Of a stretch of 64,000 nt of DNA, positions 32,948 through 45,137 are shown piece after piece. The stretch is taken from NCBI GenBank assembly GCA_948146395.1, contig OX411551.1:63569346-63633345 (forward strand), written 5' to 3'. The notes beneath the pieces were generated by a model. The model saw nothing but the letters and a program-made list of their open reading frames with translations, had not been told where the DNA came from and did no database searches. The position numbers were made by a program, and so were the translations under genes. Numbering within the stretch: position 1 is the stretch's first letter; the number at the start of each line of letters is the position of its first letter. Origin of the DNA: Fragum whitleyi. Lineage: Eukaryota; Mollusca; Bivalvia; Cardiida; Cardiidae.

Positions 32948-34518
32948 ACTGTTACTTTGTTATTATCATTCTGGGTCTGACTAATTTGAATTCGTTGTTA
33001 AATGAATAAACCTTACTTGATGATTGGTCAAAAATTGCGACCTTGGGAAGTATATAAACTAGCAGCCTGACTAAAAAATATATACTGCAATGTATTTTAA
33101 GTTAATTGTAGTGAAATATGTAAAATCAGAAATTATATCTCACTATATAACTCAACCAATAGTCTTTTCCTTTCCTTTCGAAACTTTTTATAGTTTCACA
33201 ATAAAGGGAATGCTAAGGATAAAACAATTTCTCATGTATTTTTTTTTTCATTTCATTTTGTGATTTGAAAAATGTAATTAGGAGTTATATCAAGAAGTTT
33301 TTCACATGAATAAATCTAAAGCAGGGAATTTACACTTCATTTTGAATGACAAAGTTTGTATAAGAGAGAATGCAGCAGTGCACACAGACGTATTGCACAT
33401 GTTTACTGACATGATAAAAACTGCTGATATCTTCACATTTTATATGGTTACTCCACCCAAACATATATTATATGTGACATGAATGGTAAACACTTTCTGA
33501 TTTTTATGTAAACCATTATATGGAATACAAGATAGGGAAAGGTTCTGACCTAGTTTTTTTTAAATTTTTTTAGGAATAATTCAAGTTTCCAGCACTTACT
33601 GACAATTTGTAAACATTTCAGAAATTTGCAATAGTTTCACAATTGAAATTGCGAAATAAGTATCTACAACATTTTTTCAGTTGCCTGTTCACACCTAAGG
33701 GATAAGAACTTAAGTTCTTTGCTAAATTTAAATAAGGGGATTTACCTCTTGTTATTTTATTAACTTAAGCTGGATTATGTATAACCTAAGGATGAAATGG
33801 ACAATTTCAAAGGTCAGTTTGAGGATTCTTCTCAGCTTATCCAAGTGAGGCAATCTTTTGTACAATATCTAAGTTCTTGTTTTTCAACTGCAAGTGACCC
33901 TTGTTCAGCAATGCTCCATACATTATTTTCATTATTAGTTTTACAATGCTAGTGTTGCATCAGTCCAGTAATATCAGAGAGGACAATTACGGCCAAAATC
34001 AAAATAGTGTCAAGGGATTATACCTTACAATAATACATGGATAAACTTTTACTTCAATTGCAAAACAACACTTTTCTCAATACACTTGTGTATCTGCAAA
34101 AAGTCCAAGATCAAATGATCCTGAGATACAATTATTTAGGCACTTGGAATTCCTTTTAATGTTCAAGTATCTTTTTGATACACATTGTGGTAACAAAGGA
34201 CTCACCCTTGCTTTTATGAGCCGTAAGTCATAGCCATTAAAAATGCAGGTTGATTTCTAAGTAAGTTAAATAGAATTACCAAATTCAAATAACAAATGTA
34301 CAACTTCTCTACAGCTAAAAGTTCATGAAGGGTGTATAAAGTATTGAAGTCGTTTAACGGCTGTCATTATTCATCTAAAATGTAGTTTTGTTATAAAATG
34401 AGTCACTTTTATATACCACAATTTTTCATCATTTAAATTGAAGGAGTTGCCATCGTTTTAAGTCATTTAACCTTTTCTGAAAAGAGGGATGGGGTTTTAT
34501 TAGAGCTTGGGGCTCTAT
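32948..34518. other. LIM-gene intron, nothing recognised
   Basis: AT-rich intronic DNA. I see no exon with suitable phase and no repeat structure. Confidence 0.4.
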
Positions 34519-35232
34519 CCAGGGTTGTGGAATTCCTGTGCCCGACTTGTTTGACATGAGCTGTATCACTAGCGGGCAAGTACATTTTTCTAGGCCACTT
34601 GTCCTTGGAAAAGTCAGGGATGTGGAAATACGCATTTTCTCCACTTATCCCTGGACACGTAAAACAATTTTTTTCTACTTGTCCAGGACCAACATGGACT
34701 TGTCCACAAAAAGAAGAGAATAGATGAATAAAAGAAATTATTGTTTTTTACAAGAAGAAAATGCTGGAACACAGCATTTTCTTCATTGAAAACAATATTT
34801 TCTACCTTTTGATACAAACATTTGGCTAATGGATCCCTTTCTTCTGTCAATACCTTTCAAAGATTTGTCCTCGATTTACTTGTCCACGGACAAGTAGCAA
34901 AGCAAAATGTACTTGCCCACAGGTAGAAAAACCCGTGTCGGACAAGTCGGGCATGGGAATTTCACACCCCTGGACAAGTGAATACCAGGGCAAATCTTAA
35001 AAAGATATAGGAGAAAAGTCATCCTATGGTTTGTATCAAAGGGGAGAAAACATTGCCTTTAATGACGAAAATGCTGGGTTACAGCATTTTCTTCATTAAA
35101 AACAATGTTTTCTCAATATCCTATCAATTTTCATTTTGGGCAAGTTCCATTTAATCCTGGACAAGTAGGTAAAGGAATTTTACTTGTCCATGGACAAGTG
35201 GAGAAAAGTCATATTTCCATTTCCACATCCCA
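34519..35232. mobile_element. Non-autonomous hAT element with 8-bp duplication
   Basis: It starts CCAGGGTTGTGGAATTCC and ends with the inverse of TGGGATGTGGAAATGG. GGCTCTAT is duplicated at 34511-34518 and 35233-35240. The motif acttgtcc / ggacaagt recurs more than ten times near both ends, like hAT subterminal repeats. Two internal hairpins carry aaaatgctg / cagcatttt. There is no transposase. Confidence 0.85.
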
Positions 35233-35575
35233 GGCTCTATTAGGCTTTTTACAGCATGCTTCACCATACATTTTCATTATGACTATTGCAGTTTAATTCA
35301 CCAGTCTACCCCTTGAGCAATTTATATTAATGTATTCATGAAGGATATTTTATTTCACACTGTTTATTGATATCACCCCTTGTGTAATATTGTATCTTCT
35401 GCCCATCCTACCAAAGATCCTTTAATTAATCAACCGTTCACCTTAAATGTGTATTTGAAAATAGACGATATATTTTTCCCTTAAAGCTGTATTTTGAAAT
35501 ATTGTGTTTAAATGTTTTACGCCGCTTTCAACAATCTTTCAGTTATTATCCCTTGTACAAAAGAAAAAGATAAAC

Positions 35576-36265
35576 CTTCTTTGGAGTTGGAGTGGGAGTC
35601 TGTGACTTGGTCAAGGCGGGTGATTCAAATTTAGCGATGGAAGACAGAATGGATCGTGATGGAGTGTGTCTGCTGTTGTTGTTTGGCTCTTTTTGTTTAA
35701 CATTTTCCTTGTTGACATCCCTATCTTCATCAAGGCCATTCTGACTGTCAGCTAGAGGTTTATCAACTTCTACTTCTAACTTTTCGTCCTTATCAGGAAC
35801 ACTAAGCACTTCTTCAGATTGCATAGTGTCTGTTTGTGGCTGAGATCCTTCTATTTGTTCCTGATTTTCCACTAAATCTGACTGATCAGTGTTTATATCT
35901 GACCGTTTTTCTTCAGTTTCTGAAATTTCCTGATTTTCTAAACTTTCCTGATTTTCTAAATTTTCTTGTTTTGCTTGATTTTCCCAAGTGTCTATATCCG
36001 ACTGTTTATCTTCAGTTCCCACAATATCTTTAATTTCTTCAACTTCCTGATTATCTAGATTATCCTGATGTTCAGAGTCTGTACCTACATTAACATTATC
36101 ACTAGTTTCATTATCGAGGTGTACATCAACATCCGGTGTATCAGAATGTACACCTTCAACATTAACTTGTGGTGTTTCTACTTCTACATCAGTCCTTATC
36201 TCATCTATCTCACCAACAACTTGTTTATCAACAATTTCTATTTCCAAACTACCATCAGCTTCCAT
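35576..36265 (-). CDS. LIMA1: LIMA1/EPLIN-like gene: acidic exon, probable alternative first exon
   Basis: 230 codons run from ATG at 36265 (context agaaaATGG) to the - strand donor gtttat after 35576, ending on a full codon. The protein starts MEADGSLEIEIVDKQ, is rich in D, E, N and Q, has repeated LENQE units, and ends SRSILSSIAKFESP, then TPTPTPKK. It is probably disordered. Joined to 30400 it gives TPKK-EKGMFRVVQ in phase 0. Upstream on the - strand the frame stays open to a TAA just beyond 36364, with no good acceptor, so I read it as a first exon of a short isoform made from an internal promoter. An undetected acceptor making it also an internal exon is possible. The coding status is strong from composition and length; the role is inferred. 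Confidence 0.8.
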
Positions 36266-36365
36266 TTTCTTAAACTTTATTGCACTACTCAATTTTAAGA
36301 CAAAGACAGAAGAATTAAATTCCAACTCAAAGATAAGTCCTTTTATCAATACTGATGTAAACACT

Positions 36366-36800
36366 TATGGTGTAGATATCCTCAAAGCAATACACACACA
36401 ACAAAGTTAAATACCGATGTGATTGACTGACTTACGACCCTGAGTTATACACTATCTAAAATCCCTGCCACTTAAATCCAAAAATAGCGTCAAAACAAAG
36501 TCACTCAAAACAGCTGATCGACCCAAACATGGAAATTTCAGCACAGGGAATACAATCCAGATGTCAATAGTTTCTAGCTCTTTGTATAGAATATCAACGA
36601 TCAATGAAACAGCAGCCTTCAATATGACTAATCAAACTAAGAGAGCCCTGTACTATACTGCCCATGTGCAAGTGTCCAATAAACCCTAAAACTACTATAA
36701 TACAGCAGCCTATTAATTATACTACAGCTATTTATTTCCTGTAATGTCCAATATCCTCTAAATACCTTATTAGGATATATAAGCCTTTTACACCATATTA
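36366..36800 (-). promoter_or_regulatory. Presumed internal promoter region of the LIM gene
   Basis: Lies directly upstream, on the - strand, of the ATG exon at 36265. No convincing TATA box or initiator was identified. The call follows only from the open 5' side of that exon. Confidence 0.3.
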
Positions 36801-36930
36801 ACTAACAATTTGGATCACTTCTAATTTTGTTTGTATTACATTTTTGCATTGGGGTTTAACTCAATATTTGCCTTTACTTCTAGATGAAAATTGTCATATA
36901 AATGGTTTTATGTTTATGCAATACCTTTAT

Positions 36931-37137
36931 TTGATTGATTGGAGTTAAACGCCAGTTTCAACATTTTTTCAGTTATATTGTGGAGGCTGGAGCACCTAAC
37001 AATGGATTCCTGGTATTTATATCAGTACAACCATCAAATCCTTTCATAGCCTCCAGCTGATATCTCAAATAGGTCTATGATTATCAACCCATTGGTGAGA
37101 GTCAAAAAGTCAGAAAGAATGAGTGCCGCCGTCATGA
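36931..37137 (-). mobile_element. SINE, head truncated
   Basis: Body words tggagcacctaacaatggat, cctccagctgatatctca and aatgagtgccgccgtcatg match the SINE at 9856-10140 in reverse. The tRNA-like head is missing past the first bases. Confidence 0.85.
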
Positions 37138-37179
37138 ATTATAGTCTGTATTGCCAAAACCTTGCAGACACATAAAGCC

Positions 37180-37400
37180 ATGGGACTTCTTACTTTCTAC
37201 TTTTTATTTTAAAGAGATTGGATCAGGCAGAGGTAACATTTCAGTGTATGTTCTTTATTTCTCAATAAAACCCTGTTGTAGGTACTCATTTCAATGGTCT
37301 TGAAAAGACAATTTCAATGAGAACCTACAATATAGGATTTGTGAAATAATTGTTGAAATATTTCAATTTTAAATCCAAATATCCCCTCTACCTGCAGCTC
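37180..37400. mobile_element. Fold-back MITE, family kappa
   Basis: ataaaaccctgttgtaggta through gtcttgaaaagac back to aacctacaatataggat; the right end is aatatcccctctacctgca. Confidence 0.7.
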
Positions 37401-37738
37401 TGTCAATCTAGTATAGTATCTACAAAATTCCTCTTAGCCATAATTCATAGATTAATAGTAGAGAGTACACTAAACCGAGGTTACTCTTTCAACATGAAAT
37501 ATATCTAATAATCTTGAAAAAGAGAGGTCAAATTTCCAATCAAATTTGAAATAAATCATCGGCTGACTTTTTTTTTCAAGATCTAAAGCGTCTATAGACA
37601 TTTACAATACTTTTGCACTAATCCCTACAAACTTATTTTTATCTTAAAATTGCCTAAAGCAAACTTGAACCTTGCTAATGCTCATAATAAATAAGATGAT
37701 AGTCTTAAACTTATTGATGATGTGCTTCTATGAGTACA

Positions 37739-37903
37739 CAGGGCTTGAAAATTCTACTTGTCCGCTCGTCCTGCATGATTTTTTCCTTCTTTGTCTATAT
37801 AACTAGGACAAGTGGATTTTGCAAACTTCACTTATGAAATTGATGTATCACTTTAATTTCTTATAGCAGGACGAGTAGAAATTTCAAGAATTTTCAAGCC
37901 CTG
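37739..37903. mobile_element. Short hAT-like fold-back
   Basis: Inverted ends CAGGGCTTGAAAATTCTACT and tcaagaattttcaagccctg, with tgtccgctcgtcct / aggacgag inside. GTACA is near both flanks, but an 8-bp duplication is not exact. Confidence 0.65.
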
Positions 37904-37940
37904 GTACAACAATTAATATATATTGAGCACTAAGCAAATC

Positions 37941-38080
37941 AGCCCTGCGTTCAGGATAACAAAACGGTGCAAACTATTTGCGAGTTGTACCATGCTTTGC
38001 GTGTGGACTTGCTTGTAAAGTGGGGTAAAGTGAGCAAACAGTTAGCACAGTTTTGTCGTCATTAAATTTAATGCACAGCT
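37941..38080. mobile_element. Fold-back MITE, family gamma
   Basis: agccctgcgttcaggataac on the left, cagttttgtcgtc on the right; apex gtgtggacttgcttg. Confidence 0.75.
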
Positions 38081-38198
38081 GCTTTTCTTAACTGAACAGA
38101 AGACTATTCTAGCCACAATTTACATTAAACCTTTGATCACCATATCACTAGACAAAGTTGCAAAACTACACCACCTGTTTCTATGTGTTACATGTACA

Positions 38199-38824
38199 AC
38201 AAGAGGACCATGATGGTCCTAAATCGCTCACCAGAGTCTCTTTGACCCCTGGGATATCACATCAATTAAATAAACACATGTCATAAAGGAGATAATTTAT
38301 ACATAAAACAAACTTTAATGAAGATTTGGCCAAAATTGTGGCCCCTAGAGTTATAACAAGAAAATTGTCATTAAGTTTCATGAAGATTGGGCCATGCATA
38401 TTTGTGGCTTCTAGAGTGTAAACAAGAAAATTGTCATTAAGACCCCTTTTCCTGTGATATGGCATGGATCTTTCCCATTTTTAATAGGGTTCATCCTTGT
38501 GACCTTGCCAACATTCTGATCAAGTTTCATGAAAATTGGGCCATGCATATTTGTGGCTTCTAGAGTGTAAACAAGAAAACTGTCATTAGAGCCCCTTTTC
38601 CTTTGATATGGCATGGATCCTACCTATTTTTTATAGGGTTCATCTTTGTGACCTGGCCAACATTCTGACAAAGTTTCATAAAGATTGGGCCATATTTGTG
38701 GCCTCTAGAGTGTAAACACTAAGAATGTTGACGCTGAACGCCGGACGACACACGATGCACAACAGACAATAGACATTCAATGATCACAAAAGCTCACCTT
38801 GAGCATGATGTGCTCAGGTGAGCT
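38199..38824. mobile_element. Short relative of element C
   Basis: In reverse orientation to 11202-14100: starts caagaggaccatgatggtcc, taaatcgctcacc and ends agctcaccttgagcatgatg, tgctcaggtgagct. Three or four units of about 150 bp carry tttcatgaagattgggccat and gtggcttctagagtgtaaac. The core is unlike the core of C although the ends are the same. Confidence 0.8.
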
Positions 38825-39885
38825 AAAAAGTACATTGAAAGTCCACCAAATTTTGTCCTACATTATCATATATAAAGATATTAGATGGATGGATTTCAAA
38901 TTAACTTTATATATTTTTTCTTAATCCTGTTTCTCAAAGGTCAAGATCCAAATGTGTTCAAGGTCAGATCTTTGTCCTAAGAATAAACTTCTTTTTATAC
39001 AGATCAATTGATTTTAATGTAATTTGGCTTATAGTTATGTTAATCTCCTAAAGGTTTGTAAAGAGTTGCCATTTGAATGCATCAATTCAGAAAGTCAAAG
39101 GTCAAGGTCACATTTAAGGGTCAGGGTTAATTGGTTCATTATGACCCTAGACAACTAATAGTAAGTAATATTAGACTTCAGACAGAAAAGCACATTCAAT
39201 ATGAAAACATATGTTCCAATATGAAGTCTCAGTTTTCATGGTGCTTCATAATCAGTGTGAAATTTAAATACCCGGTAACCATGATTTGAAAAATCCCTCT
39301 ATTCATGATACTGAGAACCCTCTAAATTACTAAAGTATCAATTAACAGCAGTCTAAAGTGATATTTCCATAATCTAACAATTTCTTTATAAACAAAATAG
39401 ATGACTAATTAACAAACATTCCTTGAACTTTGATCCTCTTTTAAAGAAGACAAAATGTCACAATTCCAACACTATTATTATCATAGTATCTACTCAACTA
39501 TCTGACAATCACAGCCTTACTTACACTATACCAACACACATTTAGGAAACCTAAAGCTACAACACAAATCTGCATAAAACATAAACTTAAGCACAAATTA
39601 CAACCACATGTTACAATGTCAAACTCAAATTCCAAGTTTTTCAATGATCTATAAACCAAGTTTATAATACATTGAGTAAACTATGTGTAAAGTCAACACA
39701 ACTCATGTGTCTTATAGAACACAAAGAATGACACACTTCATGTACAACTCACATGTTTAAGGCCAAGTGATTTGTGATATCTGTTTCAGTCTGTGAAATC
39801 AAATACTAGTGACATAACTAAGAATTTAAAGTCCTTTTTAACCATTTTTAGTCTTCCTGCAGAGGCAGGAGTATCTAACCATGGA
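38825..39885. other. LIM-gene intron, nothing recognised
   Basis: AT-rich. aggtcaaggtcacatttaagg (39099 on) resembles tandem-core unit words and may be a relic. Confidence 0.4.
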
Positions 39886-40130
39886 TACCATTTTTTAGTC
39901 TTCTTGTAGCAGCTGGAGTATCTAACAATGGATTCCTGGTAGTTATCTCATTTGGACTACCATCACATTCTTGCAAAGCCTGCAGTTGCTCATCCTACAT
40001 AGGTTTATGATATTTCCCTTATTGGAGACGAAAAATGTTGAAGGATGTGTGCAGATACAGTAGATGCAAACCCATGACCCAATGATTAGAAATATGGTAT
40101 GCTACAATCTGCTCTATGCTTGTTACAAAT
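39886..40130 (-). mobile_element. SINE, old diverged copy
   Basis: agctggagtatctaacaatg, gattcctggtagttatctca and gcctgcagttgctcatccta match the SINE body with many substitutions. Confidence 0.7.
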
Positions 40131-40842
40131 ACAAATAAGAAGAGGACCCAGTTAAATAGTGCAAATTTGAAATATATTCGCAATTCTTGCAAGCCGAAAA
40201 ACAATTAATGTTTTCCAGTAAGACCCATTCATTCTATCCTATCAAACCAGTGTTATCTTTCCTGATTGAAGTAGATCTCGGATCAATCTGCGGTGTTTTT
40301 GTAGCTGTTTATTGCTTTTTTTTCTTTTATTTTTTTAACACACTAATATTTTACAGAAAGCCTAAGCTTGGTCATGAATTGACAAGTCTCAAATTAATGC
40401 AGTGAAGTTGAAATTAATTGTCATATTTTATACAATCAATTTGTATACATTTCTAAATTGAACTTAATGAAGCTTAGATTGCTCATTCAATGTGTTAAGT
40501 AATATTAATTCTATAATATGTCATCATGTTGAAAATGAATATATTGAGAATATTCTTTTTTATATACTCGACCCCATAACACATGGATTTATTTGCTCCA
40601 CCCACTTTAGTAATTTTTTTTTCTTTACACAATAGGATGCCCAGACTCAATCAGAGACAAGTATTACAGGCGTGTTTCAAAAATTGGCCATGAAACTTGT
40701 CACATGAATGTTTTTTGCACAATAAGAATTTAATAATTACGAACAAGACAACTTTGTACTGGTCATATTCAGAGATTGTATGTATGAGCTTACTGCATTT
40801 TGATGAAATTTTAAGTAGTATTAAGCAAATGACATTGTACAA

Positions 40843-41060
40843 TTGATTGATTGAATGGGGTTTTACGCCGCTTTCAACATTATTTCAGTTATATCGCGGC
40901 GGCTGGAGCACCTAACAATGGATTCCTGGTATTTCTCACGCCAGTACTACCATTACATCCTTTCCTAGCCTCCAGCTACTATCTCACATAGATCTACGAT
41001 TATCGACCCATTGGTGAGACACAAATAGTCGGAAAGAATGAGTGCCGCCGTCGGGGATCG
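40843..41060 (-). mobile_element. SINE truncated at the B box, 15-bp duplication
   Basis: Body complete, ending gccgtcggggatcg; most of the tRNA-like head is absent. AATGACATTGTACAA is duplicated at 40828-40842 and 41061-41075, so the truncation happened during insertion. Confidence 0.92.
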
Positions 41061-41447
41061 AATGACATTGTACAAGCAACATCTTCTCATTCAATTACCG
41101 ATATACTGGTGAAGGTGGCTATTAAACTAACAGTAAATTCTGTTTAGAATAAAATATATCCATATTTCAACAGTATATCATGACTTTTAAAGCATGAAAG
41201 TATTTTCTTTATGTTATAGGATAACAAAAGTTCTAACTGCAGCTTCATTTAGATATAGCTAAAGTGTTTTGTAAATCATCATACATAATGCATGACATTT
41301 GCCATTAATGATCACAAACCATGGTACACCTATATTTCTTCATTTATGTATGCCAATCTCTCTTCCTATTTTATCCTAGTTTTCTCTCTGGGCTAATTAT
41401 AATACAATTATGCTTTGTTCAATCATTTTTTTATTTAAGAAAATTTG

Positions 41448-41635
41448 TTTGTTTGAATGGGAAATTATGTCTCTTTCAAAAATCTTTCAGTTATATCACA
41501 GCAGCTGGAGCACCTAACAGAGATTCCTTGCATTTCTCTCATCAGTACTAACATTACATTGTTTCCTAGCCTCCAGCAACTATCTCACACAGGTCTCCAA
41601 TTATCAACGAGAAATAGTTGGATAGGATGAAAAAA
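41448..41635 (-). mobile_element. SINE, partial
   Basis: tatatcacagcagctggagc, acctaacagagattcc and cctagcctccagcaactatc match the SINE body; the head is missing. Confidence 0.8.
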
Positions 41636-42826
41636 GAAACCTGTAATATCCTAATTCACTTACACGATTCATTATAAGCCTTAAACAAGTATGTCCTAGG
41701 AAAGTTCCCAACTGAAGACTGTTTTGAAACGCAATTACAACGAAGGAAGGACCCACTTATGAACATGCAAGTAAGGTATGTCAGTTAGGAATTTATTGCC
41801 AACAAGGTCAACTATTACGTTCTCTTTTCATTATGTTTTACTGATTTCCTCATTCTTTTAAATTAGTCCAGTGCCTAAAAGACCTTTTTATGGGATTCAA
41901 TGTGATGTCAGATTCAATACACCTCCTTTTTCTTTGTAATTATATTATTGTGGTACAGAGAAAGTAAAGGACTATCAAAGATCTAAGATTTCTTCATGCA
42001 CCGGAAAAGGACTGTTGAAGTGTAACAGGACACAAACTTCGGTTTATTTCCGCAGGATGCAAATTTCACTTTATATCCGCCTCATGTCCACAAAGATCAA
42101 ACTGAGATTTGGTTTCTAGATTATTGACCTCATATGTGCACAAGAGGTATATCTTATAGTCTCTGCTAAGTTACTGTGCAATAAAAAAGTACCAATCTAC
42201 CGCATCTAGTTTTAATAGGTTAAAGACGTTAGAATTAAAAGTTGAATTGAAAGAACAGAAAACTTTTTCGTTTATTGTCTACAACATGTACTATTCAGCA
42301 TAAATCGTGCGACGTAAACAATGGTTTATTTTGCATTTACAATGTTGACACAATGCTTGGTAGACAATTAAGACTGAAAGTATACACTTTTTTCAAACAT
42401 TTTTCCTTTTTTATTTAATTACTAATAAACATTCTTGCCTGACCTCAATCTTAAATTTTCTGGCCTAATTAGATTTAAATAGTTTAGTGCTAAACTCAGG
42501 GTTTAACCATATGAATATATATGTGACCCATAATGCAAAAAGGGGCCATCTGGGAACTCTGTACAATAAATTTTGAAAAAGAGATTTGGTTATAGACGGC
42601 CTACAGGTAAATTACAAGTTGTATATTTCAAAAAATCGTTCACAGAAAGGTAAATAGATCATTCTAGATTCAGAAAATCAGTAAAGTGCAAAAAGTTTCA
42701 ATCCTAGTCAGTCTGCGCAGTCTGACTAGGGTTGACACTTTAAACACTACCCAGATGGTCCCTATTTGCGCGACGGGTCACATATGGTTAACCCTGGAGT
42801 TAACACCAAACTCTTGTTATGAAATC
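41636..42826. other. LIM-gene intron, nothing recognised
   Basis: AT-rich. A short palindrome (cctagtcagtctgcgcagtctgactagg) is at about 42702-42730. No exon-like sequence with matching splice phase was found. Confidence 0.4.
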
Positions 42827-43046
42827 ATCCCTGCATTCAGGATGAAAAAGTTAGCAAAGCGTTTCCGAAATGATACCTCGCTTTGCACATATTGATGGCT
42901 CAGCTTGAAACAGTTGTAACTGCCTATAAACATATAGGCAGTTACAACTCTTTCGCGCTGAGCCATCGAATATGCATGTGCAAAGCGGGGTAACATCTCA
43001 AAGCTCTCGGGAAACATTTTTTCCATCCTGAACACAGGGGAGGCCT
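42827..43046. mobile_element. Fold-back gamma with alpha inserted at its apex
   Basis: The outer palindrome has arms ccctgcattcaggatgaaaa and catcctgaacacaggg. Its inner stem tttgcacat / atgcatgtgcaaa is split by alpha copy 5 (42893-42968). Confidence 0.85.
42893..42968. mobile_element. Palindromic mini-element alpha, copy 5
   Basis: TGATGGCTCAGCTTGAAACA through the apex cctataaacatatagg to CGCTGAGCCATCGA. ATAT flanks both sides. Confidence 0.88.
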
Positions 43047-43367
43047 GTAAGTGTTAATATTGCATATCTGTTTTGTACTTAGTTTGTATGATTGATACGG
43101 AATACGTTATTACGTCTTTCATTGTTAAAATATGCATCTATCTATCTTCTGTGAAATGTCAATTTTGTCCTTTAAAAGCTGTAAAACTATTATATGCATT
43201 TATTGTCCTTTAATGGCTGCAAAACTATCTTAAGTGTTTGTTGAATAACTTGAATTTAGGACATTCTAGTTATCCATTGACAATATTGTGATTTATGAGA
43301 TTTGTATTATCATGCGGTCTCTTTAAATAAGAATCTGAATTGAGTCTTTTATTTATACAAATTAACC

Positions 43368-43853
43368 CTTATCCTGCTGATTTTATTTTGTTTTAAATAC
43401 ATTGAAATTTTTTTTGGTATTTAAACCAGTTTGGATCGGCTATGTTCAGACTGCATGTCTATGCAGGATGATCTTAGGCTATACTGTCTTGTCTACCAAA
43501 GCTCTATTAACATAAGGCATAAGTTGTGAATAGCATGATAGCATGCATTCAGTTTCAAAATGTGCAAAGGCTCTGTAAATTGGAATTCTTTAAAGTCTAA
43601 ACTTAACCCTTGTCATGCTGAACCTGGAATATTCCTGCTTTGACAGGTGGTATAGACAAAGATCAGCCTGCACATATGTGCAGTCTGATCCTAGTTCATA
43701 CCACCTGAAGTTCATTTTTAAACTAGAAAGGTGTAAAAAATACTTTTCCGAAATCAATATACTCACTAACATTTGTTAACTTCCAGTGCTTTTAGCACTT
43801 TGATTTTACATTTATTTTGAAAAGATTTTATTCAGCATGACAATTAAGGGTTA
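43368..43853. mobile_element. Two fold-backs of family theta
   Basis: Positions 43603-43853 form a clear copy: ttaacccttgtcatgctgaa on the left, ttcagcatgacaattaaggg on the right, and a central hairpin agcctgcacatatgtgcagt. Positions 43368-43510 are a second, worn copy (agactgcatgtctatgcagg). Confidence 0.7.
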
Positions 43854-44040
43854 AGATTGACTGAATCCATATATGATGATTTACATAACTTGGCACTATT
43901 ATCAATTTATACCAAAAGGTACATTTTGCAGTTAAAAGCATTGCAATGAATACATACATACTATATTGCATTTCTCAAAAAAACTTCACAAAAAAAAAAA
44001 AGTTTTATATAAGAATTGATATGAAAAACTTAAACCCTTA

Positions 44041-44175
44041 GCCGACGGTGTTCTGGATGCAAACGTTTGTAAAGCATTTAAGAAATGTCATCCTGCTTTG
44101 CATGATATAATCACCACGCAAAGTGGGGTACAATTTCTAAATCGTCGCAAATGTTTTTGCATCCTTAACACTGAG
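44041..44175. mobile_element. Fold-back MITE, family gamma, diverged
   Basis: ctggatgcaaacgtttgtaa on the left, cgcaaatgtttttgcatcct on the right; ctgctttgca / cgcaaagtgggg near the apex. Confidence 0.7.
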
Positions 44176-44617
44176 CAATATTATTTCTAAATGTTCCATG
44201 TTTCCCCTAAGAGTAGTAAAACTGTGAGATCTCATTGTATCGAGTGAATTTATTTACATTTAATTAGCTGTCTTTTCATTTCATAATATTCTGTTAAGCC
44301 AATATTGTCCTTTAAGTATGGATCAAGCTTTAATACAAATTCAAGGAGATCATATACAACCTGTGAGCCAGGATGCGACACTAAGGGAAGTCCGGGAGTC
44401 TGTGACTCCTCATCTATTGATTGGGACTCCTTTATTTTGCAAGTGAGGAGTCCGGTGGACTCCCTGGCTAATTGAGAATATTTCCACAAATACATGTAAC
44501 ACACAGGAAAGTTTCTTTTTCATGCCTTATCAAAACTTAAGTTCTGCTTTCATGGAGTAGTATTTAGAAAGGAAAACATCTAAGCTTCTTCAGGGGGGGG
44601 GGGGGGGAGGAGGGGGG
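44176..44617. other. LIM-gene intron with inverted GACTCC-rich stretch and a G tract
   Basis: At 44390-44465, ggagtctgtgactcctcatc and gaggagtccggtggactccc form a loose inverted repeat. A run of 15 G lies at 44593-44607. Confidence 0.5.
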
Positions 44618-44680
44618 AAATTGTGGAAAAGAAGAAATTGCCTGTATCAAGCAATTTCTAAATTTCCACAATAATCTCTG
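44618..44680. mobile_element. Small fold-back, family epsilon
   Basis: attgtggaaaagaagaaatt and aatttctaaatttccacaat are the arms. Confidence 0.7.
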
Positions 44681-45137
44681 AATTATAAATATTAGGACTC
44701 CTTACTTTGAGCAAAAACAGTGTATTTTCTATAGTTTTGGTACTGGAGGGAACATTTTATTGTTTTCATAAGATCACATTAACATGGGAAAAACATTGAG
44801 GAGTTAAAGCTACACCAAATAAGCTGAAAATTTTCATGGCCGACACAAAACAGATGTAACTGCCTTACCGCATATATATTTATCTTCCTTGTATATGGGC
44901 ATTAGGCAATTGATATTTTTAAAGCTTCCAAGGTTTACAACTCTGCAGTTTTTGGACATCACATTTTTATTTGAACGTTCTTTCTGTTTATAATTACAAG
45001 TATAAGCTAACAACATGCAGTGAGCATTTAAATTTGCAAGATTATATATAGAATCTTTTTTCAAAATTGCCATTCTTTTACCAGACATCTACATAACAGG
45101 GTGTAAAATCAGTCTTAACTATTTGTTTCCGTACAAA

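Noticed and set aside
44250..44504. - strand frame of 84 codons
   Set aside because: Overlaps an inverted GACTCC-rich stretch; no conserved motif.
44834..45088. - strand frame of 84 codons starting MSGKRMAIL
   Set aside because: Its end overlaps a decayed alpha-like arm (cagatgtaactgcc). No splice sites fit the LIM gene and no domain is seen.
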